From contig JBFLYA010000071.1 in the NCBI GenBank assembly GCA_040757115.1, positions 1 through 17,577 of the forward strand: a DNA stretch of 17,577 nt, in the 5' to 3' direction. Position 1 is the first letter of the stretch; each line of letters starts with the position of its first letter. Both the position numbers and the translations under genes were made by a program. The notes beneath the pieces are model-generated. The model was given only the letters and a program-made list of their open reading frames with translations. It searched no databases and was not told the DNA's origin. This document shows, piece by piece, positions 7,205 to 14,409 of this stretch. The stretch is from a bacterium (GTDB taxonomy: Bacteria > UBA9089 > CG2-30-40-21 > SBAY01).

Positions 7205-7798
7205 CTAACTCATATCTTTGTTTGGTAAAATAGCCTCATAGACAAACTGTCTTCCTCTTTCATCAAGTAACTCTTCATTTCGACTTACCAGGTGTAATTT
7301 GTATAAGTTAAGTAGCCTTGTAGAGCTGGTATTAATTTCAAGACCCATTAAATCCGCTAATTCTCTGGCAGAGAGTTTGCCTTTTTTTAATACATAACTT
7401 AAGGTATCCCGAAGATAGGTGTTTAATACTCCTAATACCTGATAAGCTTCATTTTCATCAAAAGATAGTATGGCTAATTTCTTACGCTCTAATGCTACTT
7501 CAATATTCTCCCGCTGGGTTGAATTTGTTCCCTTTAACAGGATGTGTTTATCTCCATACTCGCCAGAATTAAGTCTGGTGATAAGTTTAGCAATAATCTC
7601 ATCTGCACAGGAATAGTCAATAATACCAATGCCTCCAAAATCTAATATAATTATTGTCCCTTCTGGTTCTTTTTCTAACATACCTTCAATAGCCTCTCGA
7701 ATCCTTTTGCCTGTTTGGCGAGTGACTAAATTAAAAGAGCCATTGGTAAGGCACGTAGCCATAATATTTTTTAGTTGATAAGTGTTATGCCTGGTCAT
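7205..7798 (-). CDS. STAS-like DUF4325 protein with C-terminal winged helix
   Basis: Residues 15-110 form a STAS-like alpha/beta domain of the DUF4325 type: TNGSFNLVTRQTG followed by IIILDFGGIGIIDYSCADEI, where the strand-Asp and the Ser-x-x-Asp-Glu turn are family hallmarks. Residues 125-190 form a winged helix (LSARELADLMGL then TSSTRLLNLYKLHLV), suggesting DNA binding. Such proteins usually pair with GHKL ATPases, in an arrangement recalling anti-sigma/antagonist switches. The likely partner here, the STAS-GHKL gene at 15452-16375, is 7.6 kb upstream, beyond the defence island. Start: ATG 7798 with GAGG ten bases upstream; an internal ATG at 7762 has no ribosome site. A role as a transcriptional switch for the island is inference. 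Confidence 0.75.
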   Translation of the reverse strand: MTRHNTYQLKNIMATCLTNGSFNLVTRQTGKRIREAIEGMLEKEPEGTIIILDFGGIGIIDYSCADEIIAKLITRLNSGEYGDKHILLKGTNSTQRENIEVALERKKLAILSFDENEAYQVLGVLNTYLRDTLSYVLKKGKLSARELADLMGLEINTSSTRLLNLYKLHLVSRNEELLDERGRQFVYEAILPNKDMS

Positions 7799-7873
7799 GG
7801 ATATTTTACCTCAAATTATTCACTTAAAAGGCTACATCAAGTTTCTTTTCCATTATACTTTATCCTTTTATCA

Positions 7874-8070
7874 ACAGCAATTCTCGGTGAAATTTTGCAG
7901 GTAGTATTGACAATGGATCTCAGGCAAAAGCAAAAATGTTTTTCGCCAAGATTCTTGGTAAAGAGAGAATGTAGTGAGGGACTTTAGTCCCGTTATAATG
8001 CTTGTGGTTACTATAAGACGCACCTAAAGGTGCTCACTACAGTCTAGTTACATTCACCGAGAATTGCTGT
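7874..8070. mobile_element. MITE with 18-bp inverted ends and 7-bp duplication
   Basis: ACAGCAATTCTCGGTGAA (7874-7891) and its exact reverse complement (8053-8070) bound 197 bases without a gene. TTTATCA occurs directly on both sides (7867-7873 and 8071-8077), a 7-bp duplication. A solo end lies at 787-803. A smaller palindrome (7970-8041) is nested within. The ends differ from the GTAA family, so this is a second element type; the parent transposon is unknown. It sits between the DUF4325 gene and the promoter of the structured RNA. Confidence 0.75.
7970..8041. repeat. Small palindromic repeat with TGTAGTGAG ends
   Basis: TGTAGTGAG (7970-7978) faces CTCACTACA (8033-8041). Within are two short hairpins, GGGACTTTAGTCCC and GCACCTAAAGGTGC. 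It resembles REP-like units of the GTAGTGAGCACCTTTAGGTGC type. No target duplication was seen. Confidence 0.6.
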
Positions 8071-8086
8071 TTTATCAAAAAAACTC

Positions 8087-8115
8087 TTGACAAATTTATT
8101 AAAATGTAGTATATT
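8087..8115 (+). promoter_or_regulatory. Strong sigma-70-type promoter of the structured RNA
   Basis: TTGACA (8087-8092), a 17-base spacer and TATATT (8110-8115) give a near-consensus promoter on the plus strand, opposite to all surrounding genes. The predicted start at about 8122 falls three bases before the basal stem of the RNA. From the base before -35 to the base after -10 it closely matches the promoter of the minus-strand operon at 15394-15422 (about 27 of 33 positions agree). Confidence 0.8.
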
Positions 8116-8121
8116 ATTATA

Positions 8122-8228
8122 ATAGAGTTTGTGAGTAAGGCCTATACGGTTCCCAAGGGGACTTTGCTCTGTGAGTTGAAGAATGATCCTTGGGGGGTAC
8201 CATATAGGGGTCGCAAACTCATTTTTTA
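8122..8228 (+). ncRNA. Structured small RNA convergent with DUF3800 gene
   Basis: The transcript folds into a long interrupted hairpin. The basal stem is GAGTTTG (8125-8131) with CAAACTC (8214-8220). After an asymmetric internal loop (8132-8140 and 8209-8213) comes an 18-pair helix: 8141-8158 (CCTATACGGTTCCCAAGG) with 8188-8208, with two mismatches and a three-G bulge (8192-8194). The apical loop is 8159-8187. A T-run (8222-8227) follows the basal stem, so it may act as its own terminator. The end meets the stop codon of the convergent DUF3800 gene. Candidate structured RNAs named for their association with DUF3800 genes are known from comparative genomics; this may be one of them or a relative. 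A short 6S-like RNA is the alternative. Function is unknown. Confidence 0.75.
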
Positions 8229-8888
8229 TGCAGATAAATTCTCCTCCTCAAAACATATCTTTTCCTTGAAAATCTCATACCAGTCTAAATTTTTATTCTC
8301 ATATTTTCTAAATATTCCCCAACAGAAAAGGTCTACTGCCTGTAGCCCTTTACTCGTTTTGGAATCTAAATGAAAGACATTAAGTTTCACCTTAGGGGAA
8401 AGGCTTCCTTCTAATTGATAAAGAAGGTATGCGTCGAATGTTCTTTGTTCTTCTTTGGTCTTACACCGATCAAGAGTTATAATTATTCTGGAACTTGCTT
8501 TTTTAAGTGGGCACCTTTCAATTATTAACCTTGCCAGGTAGTTATATAGCCTTTCTTTATCTTTCCTTAAAGTTTCGGGAACTTTCTTTTTGTTGAAAAC
8601 TACCACATAAAGGCTAAATGGATCATTTTTAATTTGTCTATAAAAGTATCTTTTTGTCCCTATACTTGTTTTAGACCCTTTAAGCTCTAAGGAGATATTC
8701 TTTTTTCTGACGTAATTAACCTTACTTTTAAGTGTCCTTGCAACAGCCTTCTCTATGTTTCTAATTACAAAACCACTTTCAATTACCAGCAAAGTTATTA
8801 TGAAATAGCCAGTCGTCTTCGGCTTTGAGAAATCAAACCCTAAATCACCACTTTCATCAAGATATAAATATAACATTTTCGTATTCAT
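8226..8888 (-). CDS. DUF3800 protein (RNase H-like fold, predicted nuclease)
   Basis: The N-terminal LYLDESGDLGF (residues 7-17) is the DUF3800 hallmark: the first-strand Asp and Glu are the presumed metal-binding acids of an RNase H-like site. Other family marks are SLELKGS (about 66-72), IIITLDRCK in the centre, and the closing FHLDSKTSKGLQAVDLFCWG and KYENKNLDWYEIF helices. The length of 220 is typical. The family is common in phage-defence and mobile regions and is thought to be a nuclease. The start is uncertain: ATG 8888 has GGAG only one base upstream, and ATG 8876 (MLYLYLDESGD) fits the family better but its GGAG is 13 bases away. The sequence up to 8875 is copied from inside the PLD gene, so the native 5' region has been replaced. 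It is last in the operon and convergent with a structured RNA. Confidence 0.85.
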   Translation of the reverse strand: MNTKMLYLYLDESGDLGFDFSKPKTTGYFIITLLVIESGFVIRNIEKAVARTLKSKVNYVRKKNISLELKGSKTSIGTKRYFYRQIKNDPFSLYVVVFNKKKVPETLRKDKERLYNYLARLIIERCPLKKASSRIIITLDRCKTKEEQRTFDAYLLYQLEGSLSPKVKLNVFHLDSKTSKGLQAVDLFCWGIFRKYENKNLDWYEIFKEKICFEEENLSA

Positions 8889-9051
8889 TCTCCAGTTCTT
8901 TAAGTTTTTCTAGTTCGGCCCAGGGTCTAATAGAATTACCAATAGTCCTGCCGGGTGCTGGTGAAGAGTATCTTATATAGTTTGATTTTTTATGATTCTC
9001 AAGGCTTAAGTTAAGTTGTTGTGACTCCATATGATTCCCATATTTTAACAT
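8857..9051 (-). pseudogene. Chimeric scrap: methyltransferase 5' end joined to PLD-gene segment
   Basis: This 64-codon frame is stitched from two upstream genes. Bases 8918-9023 match 14251-14356, the first 36 or so codons of the large methyltransferase, at 105 of 106 positions (QQLNLSLENHKK through to IRPWAE). Bases 8875-8914 match 11216-11255, inside the PLD nuclease gene, at 39 of 40 positions (LEKLKELENEYEN). Three bases separate the two pieces. The start ATG overlaps the ART stop (TAATG) and the frame runs into the DUF3800 gene in another phase. A functional small protein is unlikely but possible, since the frame is open and coupled. Confidence 0.8.
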
Positions 9052-9377
9052 TATTCTTTTCTCCCTCCGCCAAGAAATTGTATCAAATTATCATCCCATT
9101 TTTGAATCATATATACATGTTTACGAGGATTTTTTAATATTTGAGGGTCTATATCAAACTTTAAGTAATATTTGACTCTTTTTAACACATTCAGATTCAT
9201 TGATTGCCAACAATACCATGCTATTACTCCATCATTTGTATTAGGACCTAAGTTGGTAAAATACCATCCAGTACCATGTGCTGAATCCATTGCTATCCAC
9301 GGAGCGGATGGCCTAAATTTTCTAGTTCTCATAATATTATCGTAATTTTCTTTACTTGTATAATGGTAAACTATCAT
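9051..9377 (-). CDS. ADP-ribosyltransferase-like toxin domain (Tox-ART-HYD1 type)
   Basis: A single small domain of 108 residues. YHYTSKENYDNIM (residues 4-16), FRPS (21-24), and HGTGWYFTNL (34-43) follow the pattern YHYT...I...L.PS.....G.G.YFTDL of the HYD1-like ADP-ribosyltransferases first noted in polymorphic toxins. The H in YHYT would contact NAD. The rest (VKYYLKFDID, then VYMIQKW) gives the later strands. No secretion signal, so it is probably cytosolic. The ATG overlaps the TGA of the macro-domain gene (ATGA), a coupled pair. With that partner it resembles an ADP-ribosylation toxin with a macrodomain antidote. Target unknown. Alternative: an RNA 2'-phosphotransferase-like or other ART-fold enzyme. 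Confidence 0.72.
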   Translation of the reverse strand: MIVYHYTSKENYDNIMRTRKFRPSAPWIAMDSAHGTGWYFTNLGPNTNDGVIAWYCWQSMNLNVLKRVKYYLKFDIDPQILKNPRKHVYMIQKWDDNLIQFLGGGRKE

Positions 9378-10282
9378 TTTTTTATTTCTCCCAAGGGAAC
9401 TATTGCATATTGTAGATGTTTGACATACTCCGGTATTTCTGCCTCATCCTTCTCATGAACTACAATATCGATTTCTTTTAAGGGACCATGATGAAACTTA
9501 GTAAAACAATAGTTAATGGAAATCAGAAGGAGTAGTACGGCTGTACTTATAGATATACCTCCTCGGCCACTACCCAAAATAGGCATAATTAGTTTAGAGA
9601 TTCTCATAATAGCTGTTTTTTCAAAGATTTGTTCAACACATTTGCAAATGGAGCTCGGTTCTGTTTTAAAGCCAATAGATTCTGCTTTTAATACTGAAGC
9701 TATTAATAAAATATTAACATTAAGATTGTAAAAGGAAGATAACTCGATGATAGTGCCTACTGGATAAATTTCGTTATTGTTTCGTTGACAATCTACTTCT
9801 CTTTCTTGCAATTGACCTTTAATAAATTGTTTAAGTTCTGAAATTCTATCAGGACAATATGTGATATTAAATGAACCAAATGCAGTTTTAGTATCCACAA
9901 GCTCATCAATAAATGTTGCATCAACGGGAAGTACTACTGCTACTGTTTTATCTAAACCTGAAATATCTTCAATCTTGCCTATTTTGATGTTAACTTTATA
10001 TTTCCCAAATGTAAGAGGAAGAGGTTCATTCTTAATGTTTATTTTTTCCTTCACCCATTTGTTTTGTTTCAGAATTTGAATAACACCACAACCCACAAGC
10101 ATAACTCCCATTATGAATAATAGCCATCTTGTTAAATCTGTTAGAGTTACTGGAAAACAGAAACCTGTTATTTTATCATATTTAAAAATGGAAGATAAAA
10201 TGAATAAGAGCCCAACTAATATTGTCAAAACAATAGGATTTTTGGATATTAATATTATAATCTCTTTTATCTCTTTAATCAT
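9374..10282 (-). CDS. Two-TM membrane protein with cytoplasmic macro domain
   Basis: Two transmembrane helices (about residues 16-34 and 52-72) form an N-terminal hairpin. A macro-type ADP-ribose-binding domain follows from about 93 to 282: VAVVLPVDATF (114-124), AFGSFN (134-139), YPVGTIIEL (173-181), the glycine-rich PILGSGRGGIS (234-244) matching the macro phosphate loop P.IG.G.GG, and IDIVVHE (271-277). It may therefore bind or remove ADP-ribose at the inner membrane. Start: ATG 10282 has GGAG eight bases upstream. An earlier ATG at 10300 overlaps an upstream stop (TGATG) and would add six residues. The stop overlaps the ART start by four bases. Similar TM-macro proteins occur in defence loci. 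Whether it is an antidote, sensor or effector is not shown. Confidence 0.72.
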   Translation of the reverse strand: MIKEIKEIIILISKNPIVLTILVGLLFILSSIFKYDKITGFCFPVTLTDLTRWLLFIMGVMLVGCGVIQILKQNKWVKEKINIKNEPLPLTFGKYKVNIKIGKIEDISGLDKTVAVVLPVDATFIDELVDTKTAFGSFNITYCPDRISELKQFIKGQLQEREVDCQRNNNEIYPVGTIIELSSFYNLNVNILLIASVLKAESIGFKTEPSSICKCVEQIFEKTAIMRISKLIMPILGSGRGGISISTAVLLLLISINYCFTKFHHGPLKEIDIVVHEKDEAEIPEYVKHLQYAIVPLGEIKK

Positions 10283-10299
10283 AACTTGTTCTCCATCCA

Positions 10300-10449
10300 T
10301 CAATAATATTTCCCTACAAAATGTTTTTCTATCATCCCCCTAATCTCCTTACCATTTACAAGTTCTACTTCTGTCTTTTTATCAGATTGAGTTGGTATAT
10401 TATAAATAACAGTTTTGCCAAATGTGTATAATATTATCGTATGTGGTAA
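10300..10449 (-). pseudogene. Possible C-terminal remnant or tiny overlapping frame
   Basis: An open frame of 49 codons without a start codon except an internal ATG 11 codons before its stop reads LPHTIILYTF...KKTEVELVNGKE...FVGKYY. Its composition looks protein-like after about 10400, where the PLD gene has ended, and its stop overlaps ATG 10300 (TGATG) of the macro gene. That is how a real preceding gene would be coupled. I do not recognise the family. It may be the tail of a lost gene or chance. Confidence 0.3.
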
Positions 10450-11488
10450 TCAGTCTAATAACGCCACGACCTATGGATTTAAGTCGATGAGTTTGTAGGA
10501 AATTATCCATTTCATCATATCCCTCATCCCTCGGCATCAACAGAACATAATGAAATATTCTAGTACCAATCTCTCTTACAACTAAAATTGGACGACTATC
10601 CGATGGATAAGGTTTATCTCTTTTAGCTGCAAATTCGATTTTTATATTTCTGTTTCTCCTGCTGAATACTACGGGTCTAACTTCTTCCTGGCCTATTTTT
10701 GTAGGAGATATTTTTTCAAACAGATATGCTCTTTCTGATGAATTAGGTTGAACTTTGAAGAATTGCCTGTTTACATCCACATTAAAATGGATTTGAGTCC
10801 ATCGATCTCCGGCTTTTGGCACCTCAGCAACCAACATCTTTGAATTTTCTTCGACAGGTATTATTTCAATCTCCTCTTTCTCCTCCTCAGATATTTCTTC
10901 TGGTTCAACTTCCTCGATAATTTTCCGCTTTCTCCGAATAATTCTATTTTGTCTGGCGAGTTCTATTATTTCATCATTAATTTCTTTTAAAGAATCCGAA
11001 TGGATTTCTAAAAACCGCTCCATATCTCCAAGATCAACTTCTTCACCTGGCTCGGAAATAAAAACAGAATAAGCTTCAATATTATTTTTTAATCCTCCAT
11101 GAGTAAGATTACCTGAACCAACAATGATAACTTGTGTTCCATCATTTCGAATAAAGTGGACAATCTTGGGATGAAAAACACCTTCCATTCGTTTATAAAA
11201 TATTTTAACTTTGAAATTTTCGTATTCATTTTCCAGTTCTTTAAGTTTTTCTAGTGCAGCAGGATCAGTAATAGCATCTATTCCAATAATTAAATCAGTA
11301 CTACCTCGTTGCAAAAACCTTCTAACATCCGGATCGTCCAAGAGACCACCTATTCCTGGTCGAGAAGCAAAAGCGAATATGCCTCTCCATAATATGGTCT
11401 CCGGGAAAATTAATTGATCGATAATAGCCTCAATAAGATAATGTGGATTTTGACTATGTGGATCCTGAATGTAAAAATTATATTGCAT
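10400..11488 (-). CDS. PLD-family restriction endonuclease (NgoFVII/BfiI-like)
   Basis: Residues 1-145 form a phospholipase D-type nuclease domain with one HKD motif: H106-P-K108 in VFHPKIVHFI, then GSGNLTHGG (124-132, with N127) and the closing NNIEAYS (E138). A single HKD implies a dimer with one active site, as in BfiI. A charged linker (about 185-214, EEVEPEEISEEEKEEIE) leads to a C-terminal domain (218-362) starting MLVAEVPKAGDRWTQ, which resembles the B3-like DNA-recognition part of NgoFVII-type enzymes. Start: ATG 11488 with AGGGGGAT six bases upstream; a longer frame to 11512 is less likely. It overlaps the SPPYW methyltransferase by 11 bases, as expected for an R-M unit. Bases 11216-11255 are duplicated at 8875-8914. 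Confidence 0.82.
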   Translation of the reverse strand: MQYNFYIQDPHSQNPHYLIEAIIDQLIFPETILWRGIFAFASRPGIGGLLDDPDVRRFLQRGSTDLIIGIDAITDPAALEKLKELENEYENFKVKIFYKRMEGVFHPKIVHFIRNDGTQVIIVGSGNLTHGGLKNNIEAYSVFISEPGEEVDLGDMERFLEIHSDSLKEINDEIIELARQNRIIRRKRKIIEEVEPEEISEEEKEEIEIIPVEENSKMLVAEVPKAGDRWTQIHFNVDVNRQFFKVQPNSSERAYLFEKISPTKIGQEEVRPVVFSRRNRNIKIEFAAKRDKPYPSDSRPILVVREIGTRIFHYVLLMPRDEGYDEMDNFLQTHRLKSIGRGVIRLITTYDNIIHIWQNCYL

Positions 11489-12344
11489 TTTTATCCCCCT
11501 GTTGTGATTCACTCATCAACTCTGAATAGAACTTCACCGTTTTTCCTTTTGCCTTCGTCTTTGGTGGCTTCATAAAAATCAAAATATGCTCATGGACATT
11601 TTTAAAAAGAAGGTTAGGTGGATATGGATAACTTCCAAATATCGGTCTTTGAGAACCCCAGGAGCCCCACTTACCACCAGTGCCGTTTTTATTCCAAATA
11701 ACCTCATTTACTAATACAAAACCAATATCCCTTAACCGAATAATAAAATCTGCTGCTAAAGGAAAAGTCAGAAGACCATAATCGGTATGCTGGTTTACAT
11801 TAGCAGTTACTAGACATATTTTGCGACCAGGCATTAACACCCTATAACATTCTTCAAAAACAGGTTGAATTTCCTCAAAGAATTTCGTGTACATATTAAT
11901 ATTGCCCAGATTGATCTCTTTATTCCCATAATCTGCTTTATTCCAATAAGGTGGACTTGTTACAATGAGTGCAATAGAATTATCTTCAACAAAACCTAAC
12001 TCCCTACTGTCACCGATGTTAGTAACAAGCTTATCTCCAGGATTAATATTTTTTTCTTCCAGATCATTTCTCAGGATATTAAGATAATCCTCATTTTGTT
12101 CAACACAAATAGCTTTTCTATCTAATTCCAGAGCAATCCTGCCCGTAGTTCCAACTCCTGCAAAAGGGTCTAACACTGTTTCCCCGACAAAAGTAAACAT
12201 TTTTATTAGTCTTTTAGGAATTTCCTCTGGAAAAACAGCCGGGTGTTTAGGATGTTTGATATTTGCAATCTGCCATACCGTCAATGTATATTCGCGCCAC
12301 TCATCCTTTGTAATTTTACTCCGCTCCTTTATTTTTGAATCCAT
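11478..12344 (-). CDS. Site-specific DNA methyltransferase, SPPYW (N4-cytosine or N6-adenine)
   Basis: Amino-methyltransferase of 288 residues. It starts with a motif X-like WQIANIKHPKHPAVFPEEIP, then motif I DPFAGVGTTG (59-68), motif II ICVEQN, motif IV TSPPYW (129-134), and a C-terminal part with WNKNGTGGKWGSWGSQRP. SPPY is most typical of N4-cytosine enzymes but also occurs in some N6-adenine enzymes. The AdoMet-binding half precedes the catalytic half, a gamma-like order, whereas most SPPYW enzymes have the opposite order. Start: ATG with AAGGAG inside the last codons of the upstream methyltransferase. It would protect one strand of the site cut by the PLD nuclease, which follows with an 11-base overlap. 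Confidence 0.88.
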   Translation of the reverse strand: MDSKIKERSKITKDEWREYTLTVWQIANIKHPKHPAVFPEEIPKRLIKMFTFVGETVLDPFAGVGTTGRIALELDRKAICVEQNEDYLNILRNDLEEKNINPGDKLVTNIGDSRELGFVEDNSIALIVTSPPYWNKADYGNKEINLGNINMYTKFFEEIQPVFEECYRVLMPGRKICLVTANVNQHTDYGLLTFPLAADFIIRLRDIGFVLVNEVIWNKNGTGGKWGSWGSQRPIFGSYPYPPNLLFKNVHEHILIFMKPPKTKAKGKTVKFYSELMSESQQGDKNAI

Positions 12345-12347
12345 ATA

Positions 12348-14360
12348 TTACAACTCCTTTGTTTTGTTATTTTTCTTTGTATCAATTTCATTTTCTCTTC
12401 CGCAGACAATTATAGATCTCGTCAACTCTTTGAAATAAGTATATTTTTCTGTCGGCATATCAACAAGTTCTAATAATATTCTGTCAATCTCATTTATATT
12501 CTCTTCAGCGTTATAAGGACAATAGGTAATAGACTTTACTTTGGAATTATTACTGACTATGGGTTTTTTACTAATAGATTCCCATAGTTTAATGCTGTTT
12601 TCTTCTACAATAGTTTTTTGCTTTGGGGACAAATCATTAATACTATAAGGCACTCTTTTTATAAAGGAAAGATTTAAATGAAAACCATCCCCTTCAACTC
12701 GCCAAAGCCAATATAGTATCCTGCTTGTAAGTATGCCATAGGCAATATTTGCATCTTTTTCAGTTTTAAATGAGATCGGAAATAAAGTTGAATATGAATT
12801 TTCTTCGTCATTTGTGGAATATGGGTTAAATCGATATATTGAAAGCCAATTATATGAGGTCCTCCCGACAAATATCCTGTTTGGAGTATGCTTATTAGAA
12901 TTATCTTCAATAATATCTTGCCTTAATCGACTCTTTCTGTTTAATAGTTTAAAATATAAAGTTTTTTCAAAATCAGTTCCGATTTTAGGAATGCTTTGTT
13001 TTATATTAAGATTTTCTAAACAAGTATGTGTTATGTTTTTAAAAAGAGATGTGCGATTTCTACTGTTCCATCGCAACAACGGAGTTGTAAAAATAGATTT
13101 TTTATTGTTCTTGTTTTGGTCAATGAATATAATCGTGTTTCGTGTTTTAACATCATCACCAAATAATGAATCCGGAGTTCTATCAAAATTAGTAAAGTAG
13201 CAAATTCTATTAATGTTCATAATGTCTTCCCTGATTTTACAAAATTCCCGGCCAGTATTGTAAGTAATTGAAAGAGGAACAACTATAGCACCCGCAGAGT
13301 GTTGAGGCTTGCATACAGACCACATTATTCTAATAAAATCCGGATATAAATAATCCCCCCTAATTCTTTTAGAATACGGAGGATTTGTAACAAAAAAGGT
13401 GAAATCATTTATTATAGAAAATATCTTTTTTATGAGACTCCTATTTAATTTTGTAGCATCCATGACTGCGAGATTTTTTTTAATTGTTTGATAATAATAC
13501 CAGGGTCTATCAATATTAACATCAGTTTGACTTAAGCAAAATGTTAATAAATTAAACGCACTGGATTGAATTGCCTGTCTACTAATATCTATACCATATA
13601 TCTTTTCTTTGATAAATCGTATTATATCCTCTATTCTATTGGGTATGAATTTTTCGTTGATATAGTATTCTACGATTGTTTTTAAAAATAATCCAGAACC
13701 ACAGGCAGGATCTATCCATTCACCCTGTAAAAAATCTAACCTATCCTTTTTCTTTTCAACAATATTTTTTATCATGAAATACGCAACATCTGATGGTGTA
13801 TAATAAATACCAAATTCCCGTTTTTTCATTCGCTCAAATCCATTTTTCAAGAATAGTTCATTGTCCGTTTCATAAATTTCTAATATATATGGATATAGAT
13901 CTAAAAACATCTCATTATATGATAACTCGCATAATGATTGAGTGCTTATATTATTTAGCCATTTTTCTAAGGGGTTAATGTCTAATTTAATATACCCATT
14001 ATAAAACCACATTACACTTTCTAATAAGCCTGCATTTTTATTTACATTATTGGTAGAAACTCCTGTGAGCCACATACTTAAAATGGCATTTGTGAGAAGA
14101 TTTACATTCTTTCCATAATCGGTAGGTGTATTTTCTATTAATGGTGTGTGAACATTAAGATTGTTTTTATAGAAATGGCTTAATTCTTCTAACATATTGA
14201 GTTCTTTAGCCCTTTTCTTCATTTCTGCAGATATTGTTAAAATCTTTTCAGCCCAGGGTCTAATAGAATTACCAATAGTCCTGCCGGGTGCTGGTGAAGA
14301 GTATCTTATATAGTTTGATTTTTTATGATTTTCAAGGCTTAAGTTAAGTTGTTGTGGCAT
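12348..14360 (-). CDS. Large N6-adenine DNA methyltransferase (NPPY, type I/IIG-like)
   Basis: A 670-residue protein. After a helical N-terminus comes FGIYYTPSDVAYFMIKNIV (183-201), motif I WIDPACGSGLFLKT (215-228), YGIDIS (255-260), VMDATKL (299-305) and motif IV VTNPPYSKRIRGD (324-336), the pattern of N6-adenine methylases of type I HsdM and type IIG proteins. Residues 440-640 (NRIFVGRTSYNWLSIYRFNP...) look like a target-recognition region, so no HsdS is needed. There is no nuclease motif at the N-terminus, so cleavage would be left to the PLD protein. Ribosome site AAAGGAAATGAG before the ATG. The first 36 or so codons are duplicated at 8918-9023. It is four bases from the next methyltransferase. 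Confidence 0.88.
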   Translation of the reverse strand: MPQQLNLSLENHKKSNYIRYSSPAPGRTIGNSIRPWAEKILTISAEMKKRAKELNMLEELSHFYKNNLNVHTPLIENTPTDYGKNVNLLTNAILSMWLTGVSTNNVNKNAGLLESVMWFYNGYIKLDINPLEKWLNNISTQSLCELSYNEMFLDLYPYILEIYETDNELFLKNGFERMKKREFGIYYTPSDVAYFMIKNIVEKKKDRLDFLQGEWIDPACGSGLFLKTIVEYYINEKFIPNRIEDIIRFIKEKIYGIDISRQAIQSSAFNLLTFCLSQTDVNIDRPWYYYQTIKKNLAVMDATKLNRSLIKKIFSIINDFTFFVTNPPYSKRIRGDYLYPDFIRIMWSVCKPQHSAGAIVVPLSITYNTGREFCKIREDIMNINRICYFTNFDRTPDSLFGDDVKTRNTIIFIDQNKNNKKSIFTTPLLRWNSRNRTSLFKNITHTCLENLNIKQSIPKIGTDFEKTLYFKLLNRKSRLRQDIIEDNSNKHTPNRIFVGRTSYNWLSIYRFNPYSTNDEENSYSTLFPISFKTEKDANIAYGILTSRILYWLWRVEGDGFHLNLSFIKRVPYSINDLSPKQKTIVEENSIKLWESISKKPIVSNNSKVKSITYCPYNAEENINEIDRILLELVDMPTEKYTYFKELTRSIIVCGRENEIDTKKNNKTKEL

Positions 14361-14409
14361 ATTAGCTCATTTCCTTTCTTTAGTTACATCAACTTGATAA
14401 CAGCAAAAA

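Noticed and set aside
8122-8228. The RNA as tmRNA, SRP RNA or classical 6S RNA
   Set aside because: It lacks the tRNA-like ends of tmRNA and the GGAA-capped SRP helix, and about 100 bases is short for 6S RNA. A short 6S-like RNA is not fully excluded.
8131-8373. Plus-strand frame of 80 codons at the structured RNA
   Set aside because: It begins inside the hairpin and continues antisense to the DUF3800 gene; the strong structure and T-run explain the transcript better.
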